This document shows, one piece after another, positions 23,675 through 34,506 of a DNA stretch of 64,000 nt. A program made the translations under genes and the position numbers. Source of the stretch: Papilionanthe hookeriana x Papilionanthe teres. Lineage: Eukaryota > Streptophyta > Magnoliopsida > Asparagales > Orchidaceae. Every line of letters begins with the position of its first letter. The stretch's first letter is position 1. The notes below the pieces were generated by a model that was given only the letters and a program-made list of their open reading frames with translations, did not search any database and was not told the origin of the DNA. The stretch spans positions 107,898,022-107,962,021 of the forward strand of contig CM040428.1 of assembly GCA_022702705.1 (NCBI GenBank), written 5' to 3'.

Positions 23675-24091
23675 ATGCCTTGGCTCTTACGTGAAAGAAG
23701 AGTGCCGCAATGGAAGCAGGGATGGCGAGCCCGGACTCTCAGCTCGCTATCTCTCCCGCCCGCGCCTCTCCTCGCCATCTTCGCCATCGTGCTGCTTTTT
23801 CTTTCTCTGCCTTCGTCAAGAAAGGGTTACAGAGAGAGGGTGGAGCGTGCGGAGATAGCACTCCTACTGCTTCTGTTACTTGTGCCTTTGATGCTTGTAT
23901 TTGCAGCGAAGTGTTTGATAGTTGATGGAAGGTTGGTATTGCCACGGATGAGGGCGGATCAAGAGGGGATACAAAGGGTGGGGAGCTCGTCGTGGGGGGT
24001 GGCGGCATTAGTGGTGTTGTTGCTGGTTCTGGTCTCGTTTCATTCTTCATTTGAGTCCCAGTGGTTTAGGCCACTGTGGCGGAGATTGTAG
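23675..24091 (+). CDS. small three-helix membrane protein, uncharacterised plant family
   Basis: An intact 138-residue, single-exon frame, GC-richer than its surroundings. A basic N-terminal stretch contains PQWKQGWRAR (residues 11-20). Three hydrophobic segments follow, at about residues 31-45 (after a PPAP motif), 61-83 and 107-122. Between the second and third is a loop with DGRLVLPRM (84-92) and SSSWGVAAL (104-112). The C-terminus is SFHSSFESQWF. The layout, with K/RQGW, PPxPLL, DGR, SxWGVA and SSFxSxWF, fits a conserved plant family of unknown function that I recall only in outline. It is the only undamaged non-transposon frame in the window and probably a real gene. ATG context is AAACATGCC. 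It is flanked by LTR remnants. Confidence 0.72.
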   Translation: MPWLLRERRVPQWKQGWRARTLSSLSLPPAPLLAIFAIVLLFLSLPSSRKGYRERVERAEIALLLLLLLVPLMLVFAAKCLIVDGRLVLPRMRADQEGIQRVGSSSWGVAALVVLLLVLVSFHSSFESQWFRPLWRRL

Positions 24092-24159
24092 GACCTTTCT
24101 TGTGTATATAGAGGATGTATCTCGAGCATGCTTGTTAGTCTACGTTGCTCATAGTGTTA

Positions 24160-24165
24160 AATAAA
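24160..24165 (+). terminator. possible polyadenylation signal
   Basis: AATAAA, about 70 bases after the stop codon of the membrane-protein gene, followed by AT-rich sequence. Confidence 0.4.
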
Positions 24166-24179
24166 ATACAATAGTTTAT

Positions 24180-24529
24180 GATAAAATCAGTAAAATATAT
24201 TAATTATATAAAAAAGAAATTTTTAGAGTTTTTTATTTTTTTGAGATCAATATAATAATTACTATTTATATATTACCCCAATTTAAAAATAATTTTTTTT
24301 ATGAATAAATTTAAATAAAACATTTTTCTAATAAAATACATAAGGTCTTTTACACGCACGCCTCCCATTTTTTATGTATTTACATATCTAAAACTTAAGT
24401 TTTGCTATCTATAATGTGATCAATAATATAACATTAAGAATATACTATTATTCTTACTTTATAAACTGAAATATTACTTTTATAGATGTACAACCAAAAA
24501 TAATTTGCACAAATTCGAGAATCTCAAAT
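24180..24529. other. AT-rich intergenic sequence, nothing recognised
   Basis: Long A and T runs with no coding or repeat signal that I can support. Confidence 0.5.
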
Positions 24530-24857
24530 AATGATCATCCCTCTGATGAAAAGCCATAAGTGCTCATAAAGCTAATCAGCTGAAGAGCTGTCAGACGACC
24601 GATAGCCAATCAAACACCCTCTAGAGCGAATGCCTATCAGCATTCAAGCAAATGACCAGCTAAAACTAGTTCAGTTTGAAGGTCTTTGTCCATTAAAAGA
24701 TTCCAATGTTAGTTACACACACGAAAATGCATGACAAAAGACAATAAATTTAAAACACGTCTACTAAAGCGATGGCAAACATATAATTTTCCTTCTTTGT
24801 CTCTCTATCTTTTATAAATTGTAAGTTCATAGCATGTATTAGGGGTTGGTTGAGCCT
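24530..24857 (+). repeat. family C LTR fragment, left part
   Basis: Resembles 21840-22345: a TGCTCAT...GACCGA-type start, GACAAAAGACAATAA, CATATAATTTTC and a TATAAAT box near 24813. The solo LTR at 24858 interrupts it, and it resumes at 26649. Its last five bases, AGCCT (24853-24857), are the target duplication of that solo LTR. Confidence 0.5.
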
Positions 24858-26643
24858 TGATCCCTGATAAATATATGTGTTTACGATTTAGATATGAAAT
24901 TATGATTTTATAATATGGGATACTACACAAGTATACCTATCATTTATCAAGTAATATAATGCATTCTGATTAAGCCCCGAGATTATCGAACCCACTGGGA
25001 AATGTAAAAACTTTTTAAAGAAATAAGAAAATTATATTTTTACTTTTAAAATGATTTTTGAAAGTATGTTTTGATTTGTAAAGTTTGAAAGTTATTTTTG
25101 GTACTTTTGATAAAAAGCTAAGCAGGAAATGAAAATTATCAGAACTTTAAAACACAATATAAAACACTAGGAAATAAAATATTTTTTCTTTCTCTTATAA
25201 AGCAATAATAATTATGAAAGTATTGTTGTAGAAGTATTTAATGTGATGTGACAAATATGAGCAAATTTATTTTTTACCCTTATTTGGTTCTATAAAGAAA
25301 AAATGTTAATTTGAATTTTTAAAATTTTGAAAATGGTTAGGTAGCGAAGATATCAACTCTCACTCTAGAGTTCTATCGATTCCCTCCACCTGGGGGCTAA
25401 CTTCTAATAACAAAATTTAAAATATCAAACCAAATTAGGGGGTTTTAGTCTGTCACTCTAAAGTTCTCTAATTTTACTCCCCATTAAAAACACATCTCCT
25501 AATATATTTGCATTTAATTATATGGACTAAAATTCTCACCCATATAATTGCATGTGATTTTTACCAATTGTTGTTTAAGACAATACCACATTGAATCTTA
25601 CATCATCTCACAACAAATTTTAACATCTTAACTGGCCAAATTAAGAAGTAAAATAAGTTTATGCAATTAAATTTTCACAACTTATTCCAAGTTTAAACAC
25701 TTATACATTCGACAACAATCCTACATAATTAAATTACTTCTTCATTTAAGAAAGAAAAAGATAAAAAAAAAACTACTCATAACTCAGGGAGAAAACACAA
25801 GCACACATTGATTTGAAAAAAAAATCATAATGAAAACACAACAAGTTTTAATTAAAAACTAAATATAAAAACAGAAGTAAACACTTATCTGAAAATCCTC
25901 TCCACAAGACTCTGGAAGTTCCTTTGAAACTTGACTTTCCACTAAAACACTCCTCAGAGTGGGTCGCCCAACTCTGATGACTCAGAAACAGACTTCAGAC
26001 TTCATACTTCAATAAAAACTAAATAAAAGGAAGGAAGAGAATTGGTGAGAAGAAGGCTTCACTCCAACCCCTTTCTCCTTTCTTACTCTCTACTCCTACT
26101 CCTACTGATTTGTCTCCCTCACACACTCTCTCAACTATGTAATAACTCTAAAAAGACTCTCCTTCTTAAAAGACTCTCATTATTAAAGACTCTCCTTCTT
26201 AAAGACTCTCATGAAAATTACATGACATAATTTTAATAATAATCCAAAAGGTGTCTTGGTGTCTCTTCAAATCGTGTCCCGATTCAATGTATCCACCAAA
26301 CATTGCATCCCTTGGATCACTTATGCTGCCAAAAGAAAGTTAATGAGGTTACCATAAAAAGTTGCCTCAAACACCCCTTGGAAATGACGCCAAATTTGAT
26401 TAAATTTGATTTTTATAACTATAGCGCCTAAGCGCTGACCAAGTGACATTTAGCCGCCAGTGTCCAATTTTTTATTTTTTCATTTATTTGCTCCAAATTT
26501 GATCCAATTTTTCTCCTTTCATCGTAATCACTCATTTTCATCAAACCTGCAAGAAAACACAAAATACCTTCATTTAAAGTGTAATATCATCAAAAATGTG
26601 CATAAAAATGTGCATAAAAACACTATATATTTTAGGTGTATCA
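24858..26643 (-). repeat. solo Athila-type LTR, minus strand
   Basis: 1786 bases with TG/CA ends and a perfect 5-bp target duplication AGCCT (24853-24857 and 26644-26648). On the minus strand it starts TGATACACCTAAAATA, has GATATTACACTTTAAATG (26572-26590) and a palindrome AGCGCCTAAGCGCT (about 26423-26436), and ends TCAGGGATCA. No internal element sequence flanks it, so it arose by LTR-LTR recombination or is a remnant with both flanks intact. Confidence 0.88.
26149..26215 (+). repeat. short tandem repeat in the solo LTR
   Basis: About four copies of a 16-19 base unit, AAAGACTCTCCTTCTTA and variants. The unit is not tandem in the sister LTRs, which have related single AGACTC words at the matching leader region. 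Confidence 0.6.
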
Positions 26644-26900
26644 AGCCTCTTTAGAAATGGGCCTCTTGAAGCCTTTCTCTCTAGACACACTCTTATTGAG
26701 TGATCACTCTCTTTTTTTCTCTGGTAGCTCTCAAGTTATAATATATAAAATGAGTCACATGCCTGAATTCGCGCCTACGGGGCAAATATGCATGTGCTCT
26801 TTTATTTCTTTCAATGTCTTTGTCTTTATTCTTCTCACTTATAATTTCCAATACTCCGATCCATGGACATGTCTCACAAGGTAAATTTGGATTGAACATC
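26644..26900 (+). repeat. family C LTR fragment, right part
   Basis: Continues the LTR broken at 24857. It has a pyrimidine-rich leader, GCGCCTACGGGGCAAATATGC, TGTGCTCTTTT, and CACAAGGTAAATTTGGATTG near 26873-26893. These match in order the words at 22470-22610. The 3' limit is not certain. Confidence 0.45.
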
Positions 26901-28688
26901 CTAAAAGTTGTTGTGAGCTTATATCAAGATAGTAACAAATGGGAGGCGATTCCCACTAGAAGAATTGCATATTAGAGATACCCCTAACAAAGAGCATGCT
27001 AAGAAGTCCGTACAACAATAGATTTAAAGTCAAAATACCATTTTTGTGATCTTCTTTGATGCTTGGCTAGTAAGCAAGTAGCACAAATTTGTTGCCCAAA
27101 CCAAATAGTCCGAGTAAGCCAGCCGTCTATACCTACACAATACCCATCCATCTCCGAGAGACTGACACCATACTCATCAAATATAAAGAACATTAATTCA
27201 AAACTTATTGTGCTGTGAAACTTAAACCTTGTTAATATTTTTCCTAGGTTTAGTTAACAACTGGGAAACTGAACCTAATAAGCAGTATCAATAGTGATCC
27301 TTAGCCCACAACGCTCCTGCATCCCAAATCTTGGTCTCCAAACTTGAATTTGATAAAGCTATGGAAGTGATCCCTTATCTAGTAGCGACAAACTTCGTGA
27401 ACCACCCTAGAAGCGAGCTTTGACGGTTTTTTACCTATTAGCAACAAGTTTCGTGAAATGGTGGACCAACTGAGGTGCGATCTGACCAAGTAATCGGGAC
27501 CTGGAAAACATAAACATGTGGGTTAGACGAAATATGACTCCATAGACATGCAGTCGGTATAAAATTAAAAAGGTGACAGACAAGGTCAATATAAACATCT
27601 CATCGGTGTGTTAACAATGAGTCCAACGTACAAAGACAAGCATATAAAATCCAGTCTCAAAGCTCAACATGATGTGTTCATCACTTTTTTCTTTTCATTT
27701 TTAATGGAATCGCCAGATTTTCGATCATCATATACTTCTATTTTCTGAAAAATCTCTCTTTTCAGATCATCTAAAAAATTTAGAGAAGAGAGAAACTGAA
27801 AAGGATAAACATACCACAAAGATGACAAACAAAAAAAAAATATGGAGAGAATACGTCGGATAACACTGATAAGGATAGGTCAAGCATATCCGCCCAAACG
27901 AGATTGGACAAAAGCACCTTGAACCAATATCCACGAAAGAATACCCATGCAGACTACCCAAAATCAGTGATTTAGGTGTATGTGCCTGTTCTGGGGTCTA
28001 TAGTGCTCCAAAGGGGAGGTATCCTACTTGGTTAATAACAACCTAGGGGCTACCCAAGAATACTCTTGATGCAATGTAGTTTTTACAAAATAGTGACGAC
28101 TAGCAAAGGCTATCAAATGATGCTTGTCTTGCAGGGGAATGATACAATGCTTTCAATGCTCCCGCTAAGCCACAGTGCGAAGAGTAAATCTCTCTTAGTC
28201 CCTACATGTGTAATGGACTCATTGGCATATGAATCCTTCGCAATGAACAAATCATCCCAAAGGGAAATCACAATACATTAAAGCACATCTAGCCAGTAAG
28301 GGCGGAGGTGAAATCGTCATATTCCAAAAAGGCGATAGCTCATCGATAATCAGACAGTCGAAAGATGCCAATGAAGGTAAAAGAAGTGACAGGGCTTAAC
28401 AGGGGCAGTCAAAGGAAGAGATGAGTAGTCTTTAGAAGGTAGAGGTAGTTGGGTGAGGGTACCACAAACCAATCATCCCTAGCAACTAAGTCCCCAAATA
28501 TACTTGGTCATTAAGGTACTCGACCCTCGATGCCCAGAGACCCTCGGTTAGCAATATGTGAATTGCATAATCCACGGGAGACCTTGATAGCTATAATGTC
28601 AAAGGAAGAATAACTCTATCGTATGACTATCAGGAGAAGCTCCAAAAGGTGAGTCTTATACTCATCGAAATGACACGGATGTCATTGG
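26901..28688. other. unassigned sequence, probably decayed transposon
   Basis: About 1.8 kb without a supportable gene. The longest open frames (about 64-75 codons) show no family motif. Base composition is more even than in the AT-rich spacers, which would fit an old gypsy-type interior, but I saw no RT, integrase or protease motif on either strand. Confidence 0.35.
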
Positions 28689-28830
28689 TGTTGACCTCAT
28701 TTGAGCTCTTCCTTTTTCCTCTCTTTAGAGCTAAGTATTTAGCCTTAAGATTTTCCTGACTATCTTAAAGGCCTATAAAATGGGACCTACTGCTATAAAA
28801 TTCTAATAACCTCTTAGTTCTTTTGTGATG
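28689..28830 (+). repeat. start of a diverged third giant-LTR copy
   Basis: TGTTGACCTCATTTGAGCTCTTCC is followed by TTTAGAGCTAAG, TTTAGCCTTAAGATTTTCC, TGACTATCTTAAAGG and GGGACCTAC. These parallel 13020-13120 in order, at clearly lower identity. Similarity fades after about 140 bases. Confidence 0.6.
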
Positions 28831-29378
28831 CCTCCTATAGGTGTTCTCGAGCTATCACAACTTGTTTGAGTGGTTATGGCCTTAGGCCATCACCATTTGG
28901 TTGAGTGGTTGGGGCCATGTACCATCACCATTGGTTGAATGGCTAGAACAAACTTGTGGAGGCCAAAAAGAGAGTTCACATGAGATTTAAAAGCTTTAGG
29001 AAGCCCATTATGACTTTCGTACATATTTACTACACAAACACCACAATTCGTGCATTCAAGAACATAAATACGACAATGCACATTATCTACACATGTAAAT
29101 ACTTCACAATTAAGCAAAACTTAAATCAACTTTTGAAATTACTAATCACAAATCAATATTAAAAAAATTTAAATTTGACGCATTTTTAACCCGAGTGTCA
29201 ACGAAATTATCCGGACGACTCTGAATGACGAAATGAACTACATGAGTGCATCCGAAACTTCGAATTTAACTAGAGAATGACAACTATTGTTAGGGTTCTG
29301 TGCGCATGCTGAAAATGCTCGAATCCAAGCATTTTAAATAAATAATAATTATATAAAAAAAGAAGAAAAAAATCCTAT

Positions 29379-29684
29379 TTAAAGAACCCACGCACACGAC
29401 CTAAGACTTCCCTTGTTCTCTTCAGCCCGGATTCTTCCCCGTCGCGAACTCTCTCGAAGCCTCCTCTCTCCCGAAATTTCTTCCCTCTTCTTCTCCTTTC
29501 TCGACGGGCCCCTTTTCCTATTCACCCGGCGCGTATCTATTCCCTGACCGTGACGTAGGATTTTCAGTTTTTCTGTCACCTTCACGGAAAGAAGGAGAGC
29601 CGAACATTTCTCAAGTTCTGTGAAGAGGAAGGAACAATGCTGGTGATCCACTTAGGATTTTCTAACGTTGAACGGTGTCTGTAG
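29379..29684 (+). promoter_or_regulatory. GC/pyrimidine-rich leader before the broken coding segment
   Basis: A C/T-rich stretch with several CpG (29379-29560), like a plant 5' leader. It is followed by a possible intron end: branch-point-like TTCTAAC (about 29660-29666) and acceptor GTCTGTAG ending at 29684. Inference only. Confidence 0.3.
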
Positions 29685-30013
29685 TTGCCGATTTCCATTT
29701 CTGTAGCAGATTATCAGATGGAACATCGTTCACAAGACTCGATGGCATCAATGAAAGCTACACAGAAGTTAATGACAAAGGATTCCCTGTGAATTTATGT
29801 CCAAGCTTGATTCACGTCAAGGATCAACTGATGCTAATCTCTTTCGCATGCTCATTGCCAGCTCTTTCATGCGATGGATTTAAGACTATCAAATCTGCAG
29901 TGGGATTGCTGCATGGATGATGTTTCATCTAAATTGGGCAAGCTCTATAAAGACATTCAGGGTAACGATTTTATTGATGGGATTGACGTTCTTGGAATTG
30001 AAAATTTTGTCTG
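29685..30013 (+). pseudogene. unrecognised coding-like segment with one frameshift
   Basis: The first part (to about 29915) encodes a segment with SRLSDGTSF, LDGINESYTEVNDKGFP, HVKDQLMLISFACSLPAL and DGFKTIKSAVGLL. One extra base near 29912 shifts the frame, and the next one continues as MDDVSSKLGKLYKDIQG to GIENFV and a stop (about 30013). The composition, balanced residues and charge pattern look like real protein and unlike the transposon families here. I do not recognise the family. It could be one exon of a host gene, a retrocopy or a decayed gene. The leader upstream is GC-rich. Confidence 0.45.
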
Positions 30014-31032
30014 ATGGGGATGATGCTGGTATAAAATTTCTCTAAGCGATTTTACCTTTATTTTTATTTTTTTTAATTACATTCCTGCCACTCATTTCTT
30101 ATGCGTTTATGTTCTTCAACACCTAAAGTTTCATATTTACATTTACAACATTCTTTTATTAACAAATTTGTTAATAAAAATGCGTGGCTTATGTTTGATA
30201 GTAACATTTTTTATGTAATAGAAAAGCTTTTGAGTGTTCTATAGATAAATACGAAAGTTTTGGTGCTACATATGTAAATATATAAAAATCCCGTGTTATG
30301 TTATTCAGAGAATCCATATGCCTACTCCCACACTAAAATTATTGGACTCTTGCCATCGGATTGAAATTTATTAACAAGTTTGGCTTTGATTTATAAAAAG
30401 TCAGCTAGGTATAATCCATAACTTTTCTTTGAATTTAAGCTGATATCCTCGACATTTTAACATTAAAAAAAGATGTATTACCGAGAATGATGATTTTTGT
30501 GAAATTCATGACGTCCTTATCTTTCGATGTATTCTCATCTTCGTACTTCACCCTCCCCTTTAATTTTTTTCATTTTTATATATTTATATGCTATGTTATG
30601 CATTAAAAAAGGGTATTAACTTCTTCAAGTTAAAATCATGGCATTTTGATTTGATATAAATGGTATGAATGTAAACAATGAGGTTCAGGAGTTAAACATG
30701 TAAACACGTAAGAATTTAGAAACATGTGTGCAAATACATAAGAATTTAGAAACATGTGTGCAAATCCTTAAATTCCATTGATCTGCTTATATCGTTACCT
30801 CAATATCAATTGTGGAGGTGTCCAGATTTTATTCTAAGCATTCATGATGTGGCAATATATGGAGCATACAGAGGTGCAAATAGGTATGAGCGATGATGAG
30901 AACACCATATAGGTATGTGGTGAAGTATTTCATGAGCCTGAAGGTTCCCGAGGGCTCAGAATTTGCATCAATGCCCACGATCACTTAGTAAAAGGTTACC
31001 ATTTTGCCCCTAAAGGCTGCTAATAGGTCCGA
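30014..31032. other. AT-rich sequence, nothing recognised
   Basis: No gene. A 28-base segment containing AAGAATTTAGAAACATGTGTG occurs twice in a row around 30710-30765. Otherwise no structure was noticed. Confidence 0.45.
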
Positions 31033-31037
31033 CCCGA

Positions 31038-32844
31038 TGATGCACCAAAAATGTATACGGTTTTTGCCATCTAATTTTACCCATTTTTTGTGATATTACA
31101 CTTTAAAGAAAGATATTTTTCATGATTTGTTGCATGTATGATGATTTTAGATGATTGGAATGAAAAGATGCAAAAAAGAATGAATTCAGAGTAAAAAAGA
31201 GCAAAATGAGCAAAATGGTGAAAAAGTGTTCTGGTGCCGCCGGCGCCAGAATGTGCTCCTCCGGCTCCCAAATCAAGAGACTCCACCAATTAATTGGCAC
31301 AATAGTGCGCCGTCGGTGCCCTATCTGGCGCCGCCAGCGCTCAAAGTCGATGGAATTCAAAATTTGAGAGTTTTGGTGAAATTTTGAAGGGATGCTTATG
31401 GAAACTCTTAGGATTTTGTCCCTAACTCTTAAATAATTGATTTTGGACGAGTGAAGGGGGCTCTCTTGCATTCTATTTCTCTCTCTTAGTGTTTTAGTGT
31501 GTGTTAAGTGTTAGGGTTTAGTCGAGTAGTGTGTAGAAGTGAGGATTTAAGAGGAATTCTTCTCTAAGGAGTAAAGGAGAAGAAGTAAAGTGAGAAATTG
31601 CTTCTTCCTTTCCATTCTAAAGAGAGAATCAAGTGTTGTAAAGAAAAGAGAAGATGATTCAAATAAACTTCAAAGTGATTGCATTGGGGAAGAGAAAGAG
31701 ATAAGTTGTATTTTCTTTTGTGGTTTGTATGACTTTTCTTTTATATATAAAATCCATGTTTTATTATATCTTCTACATGAATGCTGAATAGTCTTCTTTG
31801 TCTTTCTTCTTGCTTAGAGATGTGATGATGGTTTGATGTGGATTTGATGTGCTTTTAATGTATTGAAGAGATTGTGAGGGTTTTTCATTTAGTACTTAAT
31901 TTACTTTCGATTTGGCCAATTAAAATGTTAAAATATGTTGTTGAACATTACGTTTGAAAGGATTTAATGTCCTACAACAACAATGAAAGATCCATTCAAT
32001 TTCCATCGATCAATTGTGTAGTTCATGGGAATTGGGTGCAAATAATTATGGAAATGTGTTTTGAAGGACTTCAATGTGGAGATTTCAGGGTGACAGGCTA
32101 AAATTCTCAAATTGGTTCTAAAATTAATAATTAATATCAAAGGTTATCCTTCGGGTGAATGGTGAGTGAGAGCTCTGAAGTGAGAGATGGTATCCTCCCA
32201 GCCTAGCCTTAGAGTTAATGACTAAACTTAGAATATGTCAATGTTTTTTTCTTATTTAGAGGAGGGGGTACTCTTCTAAAGGTAAAGAATCATCTATGCT
32301 ATTTGACACAATATATTAGATAACTGATCCATATCAATCCACACATCATATTCTCATTGCAAGAAGAAAGATACTTTTCTCATATATATCAAAAACCTTT
32401 CAAATACTTAGTTTAGTGTGTCTGTTAGATAATTTTGTTTTCAAGTTATTAGAAGTAATTGTAGTTTAGTTAGTTGTTATTGTTTTCTACATAGTAGTAG
32501 TAGAAGTAAGTATTGAACTTTAAATGTAATTAGAGTATAGGATTTCGGTGCTTTATTATAACTTGTGAAACTTTTACTTTACTTCAACTTAAAACCTCCC
32601 TGTGGGATCGATAACCAGGACTCCACTAGAGCCCTGTATTACTTGATACGATACGTATACTTGCTTTGAGTACGTAGACTTTATAAAATCATTATAAATA
32701 TATAAATTTGAGTTCATAAATTATTGCATATATATAAGCCCTTCACGATCAAGTTTTTGGTGTCGTTGCTGAAGCTTAAAATCTTCTTACAGTGGAAACA
32801 AATTTTTGCATTTAAATATATAAAATTAAAGTCCACGTGTGTCA
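31038..32844 (+). repeat. solo Athila-type LTR, plus strand
   Basis: 1807 bases, starting TGATGCACC and ending GTGTGTCA, flanked by CCCGA at 31033-31037 and 32845-32849. It contains GATATTACACTTTAAAG (about 31089-31107), a palindrome cluster (31231-31345, for example CTGGTGCCGCCGGCGCCAG), the block TATCCTCCCAGCCTAG (about 32190) and the U5 block (32598-32664). A primer-site-like TTGGTGTCGTTGC (32757-32770) lies inside it, 75 bases before the end defined by the target duplication. Confidence 0.82.
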
Positions 32845-32849
32845 CCCGA

Positions 32850-33540
32850 CGGTGTTGTTGACATGTGAATTGTCCAAGGACATAAAATTAACCAAGGTAT
32901 AGTACAATAACATTTTGGAAAGAGATCATACTTATAAAAAGTTGAAACATTTAATATTTGTAGAATTAAAACTTTTGAATATCACATTTGGCTAGCTCAC
33001 CTGTCAGTCACTCAGGAAAGGTTGAGAGTTAGCTTCCGACATTGAGGGTATTCGTTACCCTATGTTGGATCCCACAAAGATAATGGTTATAAAGGTTGCC
33101 TACGGAGTTCCTTCGAGAAATTTTTCTAGGGCCTCGGTCCTGATTCTGAGCTCCCCTCTTACCAAAATTCGTATACCCCGCTCTGACATTCCATTCATGT
33201 GCCACTTGACTTTTCTACACATGTGCTAGCTTCTTTGGTTTTCTTTAGCTTGTTATTATATTTATGTGTTTTACATGTAGTAATAACATTTTCTGCAGTA
33301 GCAGTGGAAATGACAAGTACACACCATTACTTTCTTTTATTGTATTTCTCTTTTACAACAATTTCTCTTTACTATATTTTTTGCATGTACATATGATTGT
33401 TAGGTTACACTTGGGACATTACTATTCTGTTATTTACTATAATTGCAGAGACCTATAGAGCAGAGAACAGTATGACATTTATCTTGGAAGAACAATACGA
33501 CTGGTCGTGACCCAACAACTGCCTTTTCATGCATAAAACC
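32850..33540. other. unassigned sequence between repeats
   Basis: No coding or repeat assignment. The overlapping 64-65 codon frames at 33199-33458 are hydrophobic but low-complexity, and I give them no weight. Confidence 0.4.
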
Positions 33541-33549
33541 TAACCCTAA

Positions 33550-34440
33550 ACTTGGGGCCGTCAAAATGAGGAGTTTGGAACAATGAAGCAATCGAACGGA
33601 GGATGACGATCAAGACACAACAAGAAGCAGATCAACTTCATTAGGACAAAATGTGAAACAGATATACATTAACTAAATCCTTAATTTAAACAACAACAAA
33701 CCTAAAGGATTTTGTAGTAGTATGTCTAGTGTGACATAAATCCTAACTATCTTTAGGCTTTTGCACAATCATGTTGTGTATCATAAGTCATAATTTCTTT
33801 TAAGATTCAGAGGGTGTCGTTCAGTATAACGTAAATCTTCCTATCCTCTTAGGCTATTTGCACAATCAGATATCATGCAATTGTAAGTCCTAAATTCTAA
33901 AATAAATTGTAGGATTGCAACACTAACAATTACTTTTTAAAAGGCATAAAGCTGTCTGAGAAGTCACCAGGGTTTTCCTCGGATCTGTGACATCCCTTAC
34001 TTTTCATTCAATTGTCTCGTAAAAATAATTGTTCAAATTTTGACCATTTCCCGTTAAACTTTCTACTTTTCAACCTTGAAAACCTAAACTTTGAATACTT
34101 GAAAATAAAACCTCTGATCTTAATTGAGAGTTTTATTAAGTGACTCCGGTCATTTAAGATGTAATTAATTAGAGTTGCTTATTTCTATAGAGAACTAAGA
34201 ACCAAAAAAAATAAATCTTATATAATCCTTATATGAGGTAGGGAAACTTGTCGGTCAAACATAAATGGTTTCACAAATCAGACAGATTTCACAGTATAGG
34301 TGGTTAAGTCTACAAACAAGTGATATGCTTATACTTCGAGATAGTGTATTACTTGTGGTATCCACTCAATCATCCGAATTATCAAATATGTGAAATTCAT
34401 TCAGTCTCATTCTTTTTTTAATTAAATACCATTAAAAAAT
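33550..34440 (+). repeat. 3' part of the diverged third giant-LTR copy
   Basis: Parallels 19250-20110 in order at low identity: the repeated GATTC-GAGGTAG / CATAAATCCT words, the GAGAGTTTT-AAGTGACTCC-GTCA-TTAAGATGTAATTAA segment (34125-34170), and the AAACTTGTCGG/GGTTTCACAAATCAGACAG segment (34245-34290). The end is missing where the minus-strand LINE tail begins. Confidence 0.55.
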
Positions 34441-34441
34441 C

Positions 34442-34446
<5 letters not shown>

Positions 34447-34504
<58 letters not shown>
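34447..34504. repeat. (TA)n tail of the minus-strand LINE
   Basis: About 29 TA units. It lies just past the 3' end of the minus-strand LINE, as a similar (TA)n run lies past the 3' end of the plus-strand LINE (53356-53387). So it is probably the LINE tail and not an independent microsatellite. Confidence 0.7.

Positions 34505-34506
<2 letters not shown>

Noticed and set aside
26042..26230. 62-codon Leu-rich frame with signal-peptide-like start
   Set aside because: Lies in the leader part of a solo LTR over a short tandem repeat and is not conserved in sister LTRs.
33199..33458. Hydrophobic 64-65 codon frames as small membrane proteins
   Set aside because: T-rich DNA gives Phe/Leu-rich chance frames; two overlapping frames look alike and neither has a promoter or homology.
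34447..34504. (TA)n as an independent microsatellite or origin-like element
   Set aside because: It sits at the 3' end of a LINE, like 53356-53387, so it is best explained as the LINE tail.
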